Shown here one piece after another: positions 53,056 through 62,790 of a stretch of DNA of 64,000 nucleotides. Location: positions 2,114,660 through 2,178,659 of the forward strand of contig NZ_CP007441.1 of assembly GCF_000590475.1 (NCBI RefSeq). The letters run 5' to 3'. This stretch comes from Stutzerimonas stutzeri. Its GTDB lineage: Bacteria > Pseudomonadota > Gammaproteobacteria > Pseudomonadales > Pseudomonadaceae. Positions within the stretch are counted from its first letter, which is position 1. The number at the start of each line of letters is the position of its first letter. Below the pieces are notes generated by a model. It was given only the letters and a program-made list of their open reading frames with translations, searched no databases and was not told where the DNA came from. The translations under genes were made by a program, and so were the position numbers.

Positions 53056-54396
53056 TCAGCCGAAGATATACAGACACCCACCGATCACCAGCCCCGAGTA
53101 CACCAGCATCAGCAGGCAATAGCCCATGATGTCGCGTGCACCCAGGCCAACGATGCCGAGGATCGGCAGTGCCCAGAACGGCTGAATCATGTTGGTCCAG
53201 GCGTCGCCCCAGGCGATTGCCATGGCCGTGACGGCGGGTGCCACACCGAGTGCCTGACCTGCCGGAAGCATGATCGGTCCCTGCACGGCCCACTGACCGC
53301 CCCCCGACGGCACGAAGACATTGACCAAACCGGCGCTAAGGAAGGCCAGCACGGGGAAGGTGTCGGCCGAGGACCAGGCGACGAAGGTGTCGGTGATCTG
53401 CTTGCCCAGCGACAGGCCGTCAGCGTTGGCGCCGACCATCATGCCCATGATCCCGGCATAGAAGGGAAACTGGATGACAATGCCGCTGATGCCGCCGATG
53501 CCGTCCTGCACCGCGCGCATGTAACGCTCCGGCGAGCCATGCAGTGCTAGCCCGATGAACAGGAACAGACCGATGACGATGTTTAGGGTCAGCGCGAAGC
53601 CGTTCTCGGCGAAGTAGTAGCCGAAATACACCACGCCCAAGGCGACGATGATCAGGTTGAGGATACGGCTGTCGTCCAGGCGCTGCGCCAGGGTATCGCG
53701 TGGCAGCGGTTCGTGTGCCGGGTCGGTCAGCAGCGCCGGGTCGGCGACCTTGGGATCCTTCGGATGCATCGCCCAGTTGAGGATCGGCAGGCCGATCACT
53801 AGCAACGCGATGATGGTCAGGTTCATGGTGGTGAACAGTGTGTCACCAACGCCAATGGCCGCGGTGACCACGCCGCCGGTCATGCGCTCCAGGTCCGCGC
53901 CGCCAGTGGCCAGCGACAGCGGGATCGAGCCGGACAACCCGCCGTGCCAGATCAGGAAGCCTGAATAGGCCGCGGCGACCAGCAACGGGTAGTCGACGCC
54001 TTTTACTTCACGGGCCAGTGCGCGGGCGAACACGGCGCCGATCACCAGGCCGAAGCCCCAGTTAATCCAGGAGCCGGCCAGGGCCACCAGGGTCACCAGC
54101 ACCACGGCGCGTCCAGGCGTTTTGGCGGTTCGTGCCAGGCCAGCGAGCAATCGATGAATCAAGGGTGCGCTGGCCAGGGCATGGCCGGTCACCAGAATCA
54201 ATGCCATCTGCATGGCGAAGGTCAGCAGGTTCCAGAAGCCCGTACCCCAGTGCTTCGCCATGGCAGGCAGACCCTGGCCAGTGATCAGCATGCTGGCGGC
54301 GAGCACGATGAGGCTGAGCAGAATGGCGAATACGAAGGGTGAGGGAAGGTAGCGCTGAACCAGTTTCACACTCATTGCTGTGATGTTCTGAAGCAT
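53056..54396 (-). CDS. atoE: Short-chain fatty acid / acetoacetate transporter
   Basis: 446-residue polytopic membrane protein of the AtoE family, expected to import short-chain fatty acids or acetoacetate. Hydrophobic helices occur throughout; typical stretches are KLVQRYLPSPFVFAILL, LILVTGHALASAPLIHRLL, NVFVPSGGGQWAVQGPIMLPAGQALGV and AIAWGDAWTNMIQPFWALPIL. AGGA seven bases upstream of the ATG at 54396 sets the start; the longer frame is rejected. It is the last of the atoB/sco group on the minus strand, 160 bases after atoB. Substrate assignment rests on family and neighbours. Confidence 0.9.
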   Translation of the reverse strand: MLQNITAMSVKLVQRYLPSPFVFAILLSLIVLAASMLITGQGLPAMAKHWGTGFWNLLTFAMQMALILVTGHALASAPLIHRLLAGLARTAKTPGRAVVLVTLVALAGSWINWGFGLVIGAVFARALAREVKGVDYPLLVAAAYSGFLIWHGGLSGSIPLSLATGGADLERMTGGVVTAAIGVGDTLFTTMNLTIIALLVIGLPILNWAMHPKDPKVADPALLTDPAHEPLPRDTLAQRLDDSRILNLIIVALGVVYFGYYFAENGFALTLNIVIGLFLFIGLALHGSPERYMRAVQDGIGGISGIVIQFPFYAGIMGMMVGANADGLSLGKQITDTFVAWSSADTFPVLAFLSAGLVNVFVPSGGGQWAVQGPIMLPAGQALGVAPAVTAMAIAWGDAWTNMIQPFWALPILGIVGLGARDIMGYCLLMLVYSGLVIGGCLYIFG

Positions 54397-54556
54397 TGTT
54401 GGGTCCTGTTTGTTTTTCTTTTGGGTACGCCGGCTGCAGCAATAACGCGGCAGCGCGACGGGAATATTTGAAAAATATCGCTGCAACTGCCGCTGCCTGG
54501 GCGCTTACACGACCGGGCAGCGGGGTGAAGCCTGCTTAAACGTAAACCGCGTCGCT

Positions 54557-55738
54557 TCAGTTACGTTCCAGTGCCAACGCAACGCCTTGACCACCACCGA
54601 TGCACAGTGTGGCGAGACCTTTTTTCGCATCGCGACGGATCATTTCGTGCAGCAGGGTGACCAGCACGCGGCAGCCCGACGCACCGATCGGGTGGCCCAG
54701 GGCGATGGCGCCGCCGTTGACGTTGACCTTGCTCGCATCCCAGCCGAGCTCCTGGCCCACGGACAGCGCCTGGGCGGCGAAGGCTTCGTTTGCTTCGATC
54801 AGATCCAGCTCGTCCAACGACCAGCCGGCCTTGTCCAGACAGCGACGGGTCGCTGATACCGGTGCGATGCCCATGATGGCCGGGTCCACGCCGGCGTTGG
54901 CGTAGGCCTTGATCCGTGCCAGCACCGGCAGGCCGAGCGCCTTGGCCTTGTCGGCGCTCATCAGCAGCACCGCGGCGGCGCCGTCGTTGAGACTGGAGGC
55001 GTTGCCAGCGGTGACCGAGCCATCCTTCTTGAATGCCGGCTTGAGCTTCGCCAGGGACTCGGCGGTGGTCCCGGCACGAGGCTGCTCGTCGGTGTCGAAG
55101 CGCAGGGGCTCGCCTTTGCGCTGCGGAATCTTGATCGGGGTGATCTCATCCTTGAAGCGACCACCCTCGATGGCGGCGACGGCCTTCTGCTGCGAGGACG
55201 CGGCAAAGGCATCCTGGGCTTCGCGGCTGATCTGGTACTTGTCGACCAGATTTTCCGCGGTGATGCCCATGTGGAAGTCGTTGAAGGCATCCCATAGGCC
55301 GTCGCTGATCATCGAGTCGACCAACTCGGCATGGCCCATGCGCAAGCCGGTCCGAGCTTTAGGCAGGACGTAGGGCGCCAGGCTCATGTTTTCCTGGCCA
55401 CCGGCGATGATCACCTCCGCGTCGCCGCAACGGATGGCCTGGGTGGCCAGATGCAGCGCCTTGAGGCCGGAACCGCACACCTTGTTCAGCGTGAAGGACG
55501 GCACGGCGTGAGGCAGGCCGGCTTTGATCGAAGCCTGGCGAGCGGGGTTCTGACCGGCACCGGCGGTCAATACCTGGCCGAGGATGACTTCATCGACGTC
55601 GGCGGGGTTTAGTCCGGTCTGTTCGAGCAGACGCTTGATCACGGCTGCGCCCAGATCCGGCGCGGCGATGTTGGCCAATGCGCCCTGGAACGAGCCGATG
55701 GCGGTACGGGTGGCGGCAACGATAACAACGTCTTGCAT
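54557..55738 (-). CDS. atoB: Acetyl-CoA acetyltransferase (thiolase)
   Basis: 393-residue thiolase; splits acetoacetyl-CoA to two acetyl-CoA (or the reverse). Catalytic Cys88 ([10 protein letters not shown]), His349 (GHPIGASG) and Cys379 (CIGGGQG) are in place and the length is normal. [21 protein letters not shown] with GAGGAAA upstream fixes the start; the frame continues into a repeat element (55768-55938), which is not part of the gene. It follows scoA-scoB on the same strand, and atoE comes next. Together they convert imported or internally produced acetoacetate. Confidence 0.93.
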   Translation of the reverse strand: MQDVVIVAATRTAIGSFQGALANIAAPDLGAAVIKRLLEQTGLNPADVDEVILGQVLTAGAGQNPARQASIKAGLPHAVPSFTLNKVCGSGLKALHLATQAIRCGDAEVIIAGGQENMSLAPYVLPKARTGLRMGHAELVDSMISDGLWDAFNDFHMGITAENLVDKYQISREAQDAFAASSQQKAVAAIEGGRFKDEITPIKIPQRKGEPLRFDTDEQPRAGTTAESLAKLKPAFKKDGSVTAGNASSLNDGAAAVLLMSADKAKALGLPVLARIKAYANAGVDPAIMGIAPVSATRRCLDKAGWSLDELDLIEANEAFAAQALSVGQELGWDASKVNVNGGAIALGHPIGASGCRVLVTLLHEMIRRDAKKGLATLCIGGGQGVALALERN

Positions 55739-55767
55739 GGCGGTTTCCTCAATCTGAAACAGGAAAA

Positions 55768-55938
55768 CAGACTGTGTGAAAACAACTTCGCTCGGTAATG
55801 CAGCGTTAAAAACAGGCTCGGATGCGAGCTCAGTCGCAATGCTCATTTACAGCTCGTAAACTCGAGTGCGAGCCCAGTCCGCTTTCTCGCCTGTTTTTGC
55901 CTGCCTAACCTTCGCTCGCTACGTTTTCACACGGTCTG
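55768..55938. repeat. 171-bp inverted-repeat (MITE-like) element
   Basis: Left end CAGACTGTGTGAAAAC; right end on the minus strand CAGACCGTGTGAAAAC (15 of 16 match). A second pair, AAAAACAGGC (55808-55817) and GCCTGTTTTT (55889-55898), makes a nested stem, with a G/C-rich middle. It lies between scoB and atoB, so it interrupts the message unless read through. The sequence differs from the 17007 element but shares the CTGTGTGAAAAC core. Confidence 0.7.
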
Positions 55939-55942
55939 TAGA

Positions 55943-55975
55943 GCCTCGCGTGCATTTGCGCATCGCGAGGCTTTT
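55943..55975 (+). terminator. Hairpin with T-run, plus-strand terminator form
   Basis: GCCTCGCG ... CGCGAGGC followed by TTTT, directly beside the 171-bp repeat and 13 bases beyond the scoB stop. No plus-strand gene feeds it; on the minus strand it lacks a T-run but could still slow transcription. Confidence 0.45.
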
Positions 55976-55987
55976 ATCGGCACTGGA

Positions 55988-56647
55988 TCAGCCGAAGGTC
56001 ATTTCCGGTACATGGTCCGGCACCACAAGTTCACCGGCGGTTTTCGCGATGATTTCCTCGACGCTTACGCCCGGCGCGCGTTCCTTGAGGACGAAGGCGC
56101 CGTTCTCGATCTCCAGGTAAGCCAGATCGGTCAGTACGCGCTTTATGCAGCCGGCACCGGTCAGCGGCAGGGTGCACTTGGGCAGCAACTTGGATTCGCC
56201 GTCCTTCGAAGCGTGCGTCATCAGCACGATGATGTTCTCGGCGCCAGCGACAAGATCCATCGCGCCGCCCATGCCCTTGACCAGTTTGCCAGGGATCATC
56301 CAGGAGGCGATGTTGCCTTGTACGTCGACCTCGAACGCACCGAGCACGGTGAGATCGATATGCCCGCCGCGGATCATCGCGAAGGACTCGGCGGAGTTGA
56401 AGATGGAGGCGCCGATGCGCGCGGTAACGGTCTGCTTGCCGGCGTTGATCATGTCGGCGTCGAGCTCTTCTTCAGTTGGGAAGGTTCCCATGCCGAGCAG
56501 GCCGTTTTCTGACTGCAGCATCACTTCCATGCCCTCGGGCACGTAGTTGGCGACCAGGGTCGGGATACCGATGCCGAGGTTCACATAGTAGCCGTCCTGC
56601 AATTCGCGGGCGACGCGCTGGGCCATTTGTTCCCGGGAAAGTGCCAT
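55988..56647 (-). CDS. scoB: 3-oxoacid CoA-transferase subunit B
   Basis: 219-residue beta subunit of succinyl-CoA:3-ketoacid (acetoacetate) CoA-transferase. The catalytic Glu47 lies in LQSENGLLGMG, with NLGIGIPTLVANYVPEG before it and MVRGGHIDLTVLGAFEVD-like sequence after (AMIRGGHIDLTVLGAFEVD). It transfers CoA from succinyl-CoA or acetyl-CoA to acetoacetate. Separated from scoA by 24 bases on the same strand. Followed by a hairpin and a repeat element before atoB. Confidence 0.93.
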   Translation of the reverse strand: MALSREQMAQRVARELQDGYYVNLGIGIPTLVANYVPEGMEVMLQSENGLLGMGTFPTEEELDADMINAGKQTVTARIGASIFNSAESFAMIRGGHIDLTVLGAFEVDVQGNIASWMIPGKLVKGMGGAMDLVAGAENIIVLMTHASKDGESKLLPKCTLPLTGAGCIKRVLTDLAYLEIENGAFVLKERAPGVSVEEIIAKTAGELVVPDHVPEMTFG

Positions 56648-56671
56648 AGTCTGTTCCTCTTATTTTTTTGA

Positions 56672-57370
56672 TCAGGCGCGGACGGTGCGCTTTTCGATGC
56701 GCTTCTCGAAGGTGCCGCAGATGATGCGGTCGACGTAGATGCCGGGCGTGTGGATCTGGGTGGGATCGATCTCGCCGGGCTCGACGATTTCTTCGACTTC
56801 GACCACGGTGATCTTCGCGGCGGCAGCGGCCAGTGGATTGAAGTTTTGCGCCGTGTGGCGGTAGATGACGTTGCCATAGCGGTCGGCCTTCCAGCCCTTG
56901 ACGATGGCGAAGTCTCCGGTGATGGCGTGTTCGAGGATGTGTGGACGACCGTTGAATTCACGTACGTCTTTGCCTTCGGCGATAGGGGTGCCGTAACCGG
57001 TCGCGGTGTAGAAGGCCGGAATGCCAGCACCGCCCGCGCGCATCTTCTCAGCCAGCGTGCCCTGAGGCGTCAGCTCGACTTCCAGCTCGCCATTGAGCAG
57101 CTGCTTTTCGAACAAGGCGTTCTCGCCGACATAAGAGGCGATCATCTTGCGGATCTGCCGGTCCTCCAGCAGCACGCCTAGGCCGAAACCATCGACGCCA
57201 CAGTTGTTGGATACCACGGTCAAATCGCGCGTGCCCTTGCGCTTGATCTCGGCGATCAGGTTTTCAGGAATCCCGCACAGACCGAAGCCGCCGGCCAGTA
57301 CGGTCATGCCGTCCTGGAGCCCGCCGAGGGCTTCGGCGTAGGAATTCACGCGCTTGTCGAAACCAGCCAT
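56672..57370 (-). CDS. scoA: 3-oxoacid CoA-transferase subunit A
   Basis: 232-residue alpha subunit, partner of scoB. Typical features are [60 protein letters not shown] and [21 protein letters not shown]. It heads the minus-strand unit scoA-scoB-atoB-atoE and is divergent from a LysR gene 154 bases away, the probable activator. Physiologically it activates acetoacetate produced by mevalonate and homogentisate breakdown or taken up from outside. PcaI at 62791 is the distant functional analogue for 3-oxoadipate. Confidence 0.93.
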   Translation of the reverse strand: MAGFDKRVNSYAEALGGLQDGMTVLAGGFGLCGIPENLIAEIKRKGTRDLTVVSNNCGVDGFGLGVLLEDRQIRKMIASYVGENALFEKQLLNGELEVELTPQGTLAEKMRAGGAGIPAFYTATGYGTPIAEGKDVREFNGRPHILEHAITGDFAIVKGWKADRYGNVIYRHTAQNFNPLAAAAAKITVVEVEEIVEPGEIDPTQIHTPGIYVDRIICGTFEKRIEKRTVRA

Positions 57371-57524
57371 AAACCATTCCTTCTTGTTGTTGGAGGACGT
57401 GAGAGTCGTTGCCGTCGAGTGTTCCTGCGGAGATGTGATTTGTTAAGTTGATTTTTAAGCGTTATTAATTGGTAAAACAGAATAATGTTTGCCGTTGGTA
57501 CGCCTAATTGACCTGGACACTTCG

Positions 57525-58424
57525 ATGACTGTTAAGCAACTCCGAGCGTTTCTGTCCGTGGCCCACGCCCTTAGCTTCGCCCAGGCCTGCGAGCGTCTGC
57601 ATCTTTCGCAATCGGCCCTGAGCCTTACCATCAAGGCGCTGGAGGATGGTTTGGGTGGACGCCTGTTCAGCCGCACCACGCGAGCCGTCAGCCTTACGCC
57701 CGAAGGCGAGGCGCTGTTGCCCCTGGCGCGGCGGTTGCTGGCCGACTGGGATAACGCCGAGGACGAGTTGCGCCAGCGCTTCACGTTGAAGCAGGGCAGG
57801 GTGGCGCTGGCCTCGATGCCATCCTTCGCCGGCAACCTGCTGCCGGCCGTGCTGCGCACCTTCAGCGACCAATACCCCTCGATCAGCGTTACCGTGCATG
57901 ACGTGATCAACGAGCAGGTGATGGAAATGGTCCGTGATCGTCAGGTGGAGCTGGGCATCGCATTCGAGCCTGAGCCGAGCACGCCGCTGACCTTCACACC
58001 GCTCTATACAGACCGTTTCGTGGCGGTGGTGCCGGCCGATTCGACGTTGGCGAGCCAGGCCGAAGTGAGCTGGGACGCCTTGCTCGAACAGCCCTTCATT
58101 ACCTTGCAGCGCCCGTCCACCGTGCGCGTCATGCTCGAAGATCACTTGCGACCACGCGGCCTCCAGCTGCCGGTGCAATTCGAGAGTCATCAATTGGCTA
58201 CGGTCGGGCGTATGGTCGCCAGCGGCCTGGGTGTCAGCGCCGTACCGGCACTGTGTCGCGCGCAGATGCTGGAACTCGGCGCGCGGTGCGTGGCCCTGGA
58301 CGATCCGGTGATCGAAAAGCCGGTCGGTATTCTGACCAAGCCTGGCCATGAACTGTCGGTTGCGGCTCAGGCCATTGCCGACGCCTTGCGCGCCGAACAG
58401 GGTTATCCAGGTCTCCTGCGCTGA
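57525..58424 (+). CDS. LysR family regulator of the sco/ato genes
   Basis: 299-residue LysR-type regulator. N-terminal MTVKQLRAFLSVAHALSFAQACERLHLSQSALSLTIKALEDGLGGRLF holds the DNA-binding helix; the two-lobed effector domain from residue 90 is complete, ending at DALRAEQGYPGLLR. A TTG at 57489 could extend it, but the family start is the ATG at 57525. It is divergent from scoA, and the AT-rich region between (TTAAGTTGATTTTTAAGCG near 57445) is a plausible LysR site. It probably responds to acetoacetate or 3-hydroxybutyrate. Confidence 0.87.
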   Translation: MTVKQLRAFLSVAHALSFAQACERLHLSQSALSLTIKALEDGLGGRLFSRTTRAVSLTPEGEALLPLARRLLADWDNAEDELRQRFTLKQGRVALASMPSFAGNLLPAVLRTFSDQYPSISVTVHDVINEQVMEMVRDRQVELGIAFEPEPSTPLTFTPLYTDRFVAVVPADSTLASQAEVSWDALLEQPFITLQRPSTVRVMLEDHLRPRGLQLPVQFESHQLATVGRMVASGLGVSAVPALCRAQMLELGARCVALDDPVIEKPVGILTKPGHELSVAAQAIADALRAEQGYPGLLR

Positions 58425-58482
58425 ATAGGCTGAAGCCGGCATTCGGTTTCACCAACAATCGCTACGACTTCAATCATCGGCA

Positions 58483-59458
58483 ATGGACCGCAACACCGAC
58501 ATCTCCATGGATGACTTGCTGTATCCGAGGCGCTTCTTCGAAAGGTACAAGTTCACCTCCGGCGAGCCGCCGTCCGACACTCTGCGCGAGCATCACTGAG
58601 GCTGCGTGTCTTTCAGCGGCAGCGCGCGAACTCGGGACGACTCGGCCGACCGTCAGCAAGACGATGGCTGCGCTCGAGCGGCAGCTTGGCGCTCGCTTGC
58701 TAACCCGCACTACCGCCCACCTGTTGCCCACCGAGGCGGGCAAGCGCTTCTACCAACGAGCCCGGCGCGTACTCGACGAGTACAACGAGGCGGTAGTAAA
58801 GGCGCGCGGGCAGGCCGAACGGCCGGAAGGCCATCTGCGAGTCAACGTGCCGGTCAGCCTGGGTGTACTGCGATTGAACGCGCTGATGATGGAGTTTATG
58901 CGGCGCTATCCGGCAATCGATGTCGAGTTGAGCTTCAATGACCGCTTTGTCGATCTCACTGAGGAATCGATTGACGTTGTGTTGCGACTGGGCGGGAACG
59001 CCTCCGCTCGATGCGGTGGCGCGTCGGGCGGCAGCCTCGCCACGGTACCTGGTCGCTGCGCCTGAACTGCCGGCGGCACCCAGAGTGCAGCGCCCTGAAG
59101 AACTTCACGGGCTACCTTATCTCAGGTTCGCCTGGCTGGCCGCCGGCCCCACGCTTGAACTGACCCACGAAAATGGAGCTACGTCGCGCATCACCCCGCA
59201 GGGCCGCTACACTGTGAATAGCTCGTTGGCGATTCGTGGAGCCTGTTGCTCAACGCCGGGGGCAGCGTTGCACTGGCGTGGTTGGTGGATGGTCTGATCG
59301 AGTCGGGCGCGCTGGAAGGGTGCTCCCCCAGCGGCGGGGGCAAGTTCATGAGGCATTTCTGGTCTATCCCCTCCGACGCTATCAGCCGTTGCGGGCGCGT
59401 TTGTTGCTGGAGTTTCTTGAACAACGCGTACCGCTTCTGCCTGGCTTCGAGCGGATTA
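58483..59458 (+). pseudogene. LysR-type regulator pseudogene
   Basis: Remains of a LysR gene in five pieces. An N-terminal piece (MDRNTDISMDD...) stops at a TGA at 58597-58599; the helix-turn-helix continues in another frame (LSAAARELGTTRPTVSKTMA, AALERQLGARLL); then LRLGG joins, one frame over, at about 59000 to DAVARRAAASPRYLVAAPEL; LNAGGSVALAWLVDGLIESG and RRYQPLRARLLLEFLEQRVP follow, each needing another shift. Order and content match a single LysR protein of about 300 residues with four frameshifts. No product is expected. Confidence 0.8.
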
Positions 59459-59656
59459 GTGCCGTGGGGGGAAGACCGTATCGCCCATACTCTTGCCAGC
59501 ACGAACGATCTGGCGTTCAACGGATCGATTCAGGCGAAACGGTACAGGCTGCCCGTTTGATCGAACCCCAGCCTGAGACGTAGCAGACCTCCAATTTTCT
59601 TTTCTCCGTCGGGCTGGTCATAATCCCGACTGAATTACTCGGCTGTGGATATTTTC

Positions 59657-61588
59657 ATGCAAAAGGTTGCATCTTCGAATGCGCCAATGGAGGTGCAAGA
59701 TCGATACCGCCTGCTGATCGACGCAGTGACCGATTACGCCATCTATATGCTCGACCCCAACGGCAAAGTTGCCAGTTGGAACGCGGGCGCGAAGCGCTTC
59801 AAGGGGTATGAAGAAGCTGAAATCCTCGGCCAGCATTTCTCCCGCTTCTATACCGATACTGATCGCGCTGCGGGTTTGCCCCAGCGCACGCTGGATACCG
59901 CTACAGACGAAGGTCGCTTTGAAGGGGAAGGCTGGCGTGTGCGAAAGGACGGTACACGTTTCTGGTGTCATGTGGTGGTCGATCCGATTTTGTCGTCCAC
60001 AGGCACTTTGCTCGGTTTTGCCAAGATCACCCGTGATTTGACCGAGCGAAAGATGGCGGAAGAGTCGCTTAAACAGAGCGAACAGCAGTTCCGCTTGTTG
60101 GTTCAAAGCGTCACCGATTACGCCATTTACATGCTGGACCCGAGCGGGGTGGTGACCAACTGGAACCAGGGTGCTCAACGTATCAAGGGCTACCTGCCAG
60201 AAGAGATTATCGGTCGGCACTACTCGGTATTCTTCACCGAGGAGGACCGACATAACGGCGCGCCCCAGCGCGGTCTCGCAACCGCGTTGCAGGAGGGGCG
60301 GTTCGAGAGCAAGGGCTGGCGTGTGCGCAAGGACGGCTCACGTTTTTTTGCCAACGTGGTGGTCGATCCGATCCGCAGCGACACCGGCGCCCTGATAGGT
60401 TTCGCCAAGGTTACCCGCGATATCACCGAGAGCGTCGAAGCCCAGCGCGAGCTGGAGAGGGCGCGCGAGGCGCTGTTCCAGGCACAGAAAATGGAGTCGC
60501 TCGGTCGGCTGACTGGCGGTATCGCCCACGACTTCAATAACCTTCTGATGGCGGTCCTTGGCGGACTGGAAATCGTGCGTCGGCGGGTTCCGGATGATCC
60601 GACAATTGTCCCGTTGCTCGAAAACGCTATCCATGGAGCCCAACGAGGCATCTCTTTGTCTCAGCGCATGCTGGCGTTCGCGCGTCGCCAGGAACTCCAT
60701 CTTGAAGTGGTCGAGGTGCCAGCTCTGGTGCAGGGCATGGCCGACTTGCTTCGACAGTCGCTCGGCCCTGGTATCCAAATCGAAACCCGTTTCCCTCTCT
60801 CGCTCAATCCGGTTCTGGCGGACGTCAATCAATTCGAAATGGCGCTGCTCAATCTGGCGGTCAACGCCCGGGATGCGATGCCGGACGGCGGTACCGTCAC
60901 CATTTCCGCTCGTGAGCATAGACTCGATTCGGCAGAGGGTTCGCTAGCGCCCGGAAACTACCTTCGCTTGGCCGTGACGGACGAAGGCGAAGGCATGGAC
61001 GAGGCGACGCTGGAGCAGGCGATGGAGCCATTTTTCACCACCAAGGATGTCGGCAAGGGGACGGGATTGGGCCTCTCGATGGTCCATGGCCTGGCCGAAC
61101 AATCGGGTGGCCGGCTGTTGCTCAAGAGCGAAAAGGGCCGCGGCACCACCGCTGAGTTGTGGCTACCGCTCGCGTCAGATGCCAACGTGCCGATTGCAGC
61201 AACATCGTTAGAAGTGCCTGAGCCGCAGCGCCCTGTGGCGCTCAATGTTCTGGTGGTAGATGACGATCCCCTGGTCCTTATGACTACCGCCGCGATGCTC
61301 GAGGAGCTCGATTGCCATATTTACGAGGCGAGTTCAGCGGAGCTTGCGCTGGAAGTGTTGACGCAGCATGAAGTCGATCTGGTGCTGACCGATCAGGCCA
61401 TGCCTCGGATGACCGGATCACAATTGGCCGACGTCATCAGGCAGCGGTATCCAGCGCTGCCGATAATCCTCGCCACTGGTTATGCCGACAACCTGAGTGG
61501 GCTGGCCGGCGCGCTCCCCAGACTCGATAAACCTTTCAACCAGGACATGCTGGCGAAAAGCATTGCTTCGGCTATGAGCCGGTCTTGA
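59657..61588 (+). CDS. Hybrid histidine kinase with two tandem PAS domains
   Basis: 643-residue signal transducer without predicted TM segments, thus cytoplasmic. Two near-identical PAS domains (residues about 17-130 and 145-258, each with DYAIYMLDP and GWRVRKDG) look like a recent duplication. Then the phosphoacceptor His291 (GGIAHDFNN), ATPase boxes NLAVNARDAMPDGG, VTDEGEGMDEAT and GTGLGLSMVHGLAEQSGG, and a receiver domain with VDDDP and the phosphorylated-type Asp579 (LVLTDQAMPRM). The bound ligand (flavin, haem or none) cannot be read. ATG 59657 is preferred over GTG 59645. No cognate regulator is adjacent. Confidence 0.9.
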   Translation: MQKVASSNAPMEVQDRYRLLIDAVTDYAIYMLDPNGKVASWNAGAKRFKGYEEAEILGQHFSRFYTDTDRAAGLPQRTLDTATDEGRFEGEGWRVRKDGTRFWCHVVVDPILSSTGTLLGFAKITRDLTERKMAEESLKQSEQQFRLLVQSVTDYAIYMLDPSGVVTNWNQGAQRIKGYLPEEIIGRHYSVFFTEEDRHNGAPQRGLATALQEGRFESKGWRVRKDGSRFFANVVVDPIRSDTGALIGFAKVTRDITESVEAQRELERAREALFQAQKMESLGRLTGGIAHDFNNLLMAVLGGLEIVRRRVPDDPTIVPLLENAIHGAQRGISLSQRMLAFARRQELHLEVVEVPALVQGMADLLRQSLGPGIQIETRFPLSLNPVLADVNQFEMALLNLAVNARDAMPDGGTVTISAREHRLDSAEGSLAPGNYLRLAVTDEGEGMDEATLEQAMEPFFTTKDVGKGTGLGLSMVHGLAEQSGGRLLLKSEKGRGTTAELWLPLASDANVPIAATSLEVPEPQRPVALNVLVVDDDPLVLMTTAAMLEELDCHIYEASSAELALEVLTQHEVDLVLTDQAMPRMTGSQLADVIRQRYPALPIILATGYADNLSGLAGALPRLDKPFNQDMLAKSIASAMSRS

Positions 61589-61717
61589 TAGTCACCTGTC
61601 GAGCCAGGCCCCGATCAGGGCTCGTCCTGCGGCGCGTCAAAGCAGTCTGATCTTCAGCCACACATGGCAATTGCTGTAAGCCGGCTCGTTGCGGCGGAGC
61701 GCCGATCTAGAGCGGTT

Positions 61718-61751
61718 TTGCGATTATCGATCACTTGGACGATAATCGAAC
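61718..61751. promoter_or_regulatory. Pair of PcaR-box-like sites upstream of pcaR
   Basis: TTGCGATTATCGATC (61718-61732) and GGACGATAATCGAAC (61737-61751) resemble, in opposite orientation, the box at 62684. They match it at about 13 and 12 of 15 positions. They precede the pcaR start by 27 bases, suggesting autoregulation. Confidence 0.65.
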
Positions 61752-61778
61752 GCTGCTTTCCGACAAGGTTGCCCGCCC

Positions 61779-62621
61779 ATGAATGATGAATCCTGCGCTC
61801 GTAGCGTCCCGATGGCACCGGCGATCATCGCGTCGCCGGCCAAGCGAATCGAAGCGCTGACCGGCGACCCGAACTTCATGACCTCGTTGGCACGCGGGCT
61901 GGCGGTGATTCACGCATTCCAGGAGCGCAAGCGCCATCTGACCATTGCTCAGATCAGCCATCGCACCGAGATCCCCCGCGCGGCGGTGCGGCGCTGCCTG
62001 CACACGCTGATCAAGCTCGGCTACGCCACCACAGATGGCCGTACCTATTCGCTATTGCCCAAGGTGCTGACGCTCGGCCATGCTTATCTGTCCTCGACGC
62101 CGCTGGCGGTCACGGCACAGCCGATCCTCGATCGCCTCAGCGATCAACTCCACGAAGCCTGTTCGATGGCGACCCTGGAGGGCGACGAGGTGCTTTATGT
62201 GGCGCGCTCAGCCACACCGCAGCGCTTGATCTCTGTCGATCTCAGCGTGGGCAGCCGGCTGCCGGCTTATTGCACTTCCATGGGGCGCATATTGCTGGCC
62301 GCGCTGGACGATGCGGCGCTGGACGATTATCTGGAACATGCCAATCTGCAGATCAAGACAAGCCGCACGCTGCACACGCCGGAGGCCATCCGAGCGTCCA
62401 TCGAGGACATTCGGCAGCAGGGTTGGGTGATCATCGATCAAGAACTGGAAGTAGGTCTGCGTTCGCTGGCCGTGCCGCTGAAGGATTCCGCCGGCCAGGT
62501 GCTGGCTGCGCTGAATGTCGGCACTCATGCCAGCCGGGTAACCAAGCAGGAACTGGAAACGCGCTTCCTACCGGTCTTGCTGGAAGCGAGCAAGGAATTG
62601 AGTACCCGACTGTTTCATTGA
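61779..62621 (+). CDS. pcaR: IclR family regulator PcaR
   Basis: 280-residue IclR-type activator of the 3-oxoadipate pathway. The winged helix is TSLARGLAVIHAFQERKRHLTIAQISHRTEIPRAAVRRCLHTLIKLGYATT; the effector domain includes SMATLEGDEVLYVARSATPQRLISVDLSVGSRLPAYCTSMGRILLAAL and DQELEVGLRSLAVPL. This is the PcaR/PobR/CatR branch; the pca identity comes from pcaIJ downstream and from PcaR-box-like sequences at both promoters. In P. putida it responds to 3-oxoadipate. Confidence 0.92.
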   Translation: MNDESCARSVPMAPAIIASPAKRIEALTGDPNFMTSLARGLAVIHAFQERKRHLTIAQISHRTEIPRAAVRRCLHTLIKLGYATTDGRTYSLLPKVLTLGHAYLSSTPLAVTAQPILDRLSDQLHEACSMATLEGDEVLYVARSATPQRLISVDLSVGSRLPAYCTSMGRILLAALDDAALDDYLEHANLQIKTSRTLHTPEAIRASIEDIRQQGWVIIDQELEVGLRSLAVPLKDSAGQVLAALNVGTHASRVTKQELETRFLPVLLEASKELSTRLFH

Positions 62622-62683
62622 GCGAGCCCCTGACTACGGGTCGCAAGTAGTGAGAGGGCATGTTCGGATAGCTCGGATGTTGT

Positions 62684-62717
62684 GTTCGATAATCGCACGA
62701 TGATTCGATTATCGGAT
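62684..62717 (+). promoter_or_regulatory. PcaR box(es) upstream of pcaI
   Basis: GTTCGATAATCGCAC (62684-62698) is, as far as I recall, identical to the 15-bp PcaR site described at pca promoters of P. putida; a second, weaker copy, ATTCGATTATCGGAT, lies at 62703-62717. PcaR there binds over the promoter and activates it. Confidence 0.75.
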
Positions 62718-62790
62718 TGTTCTATGGCCGTTCGATGTTTAGTGTTTGCCTCATACGCGGATTCGTTCGCTATTGACATCAATACGAGAC

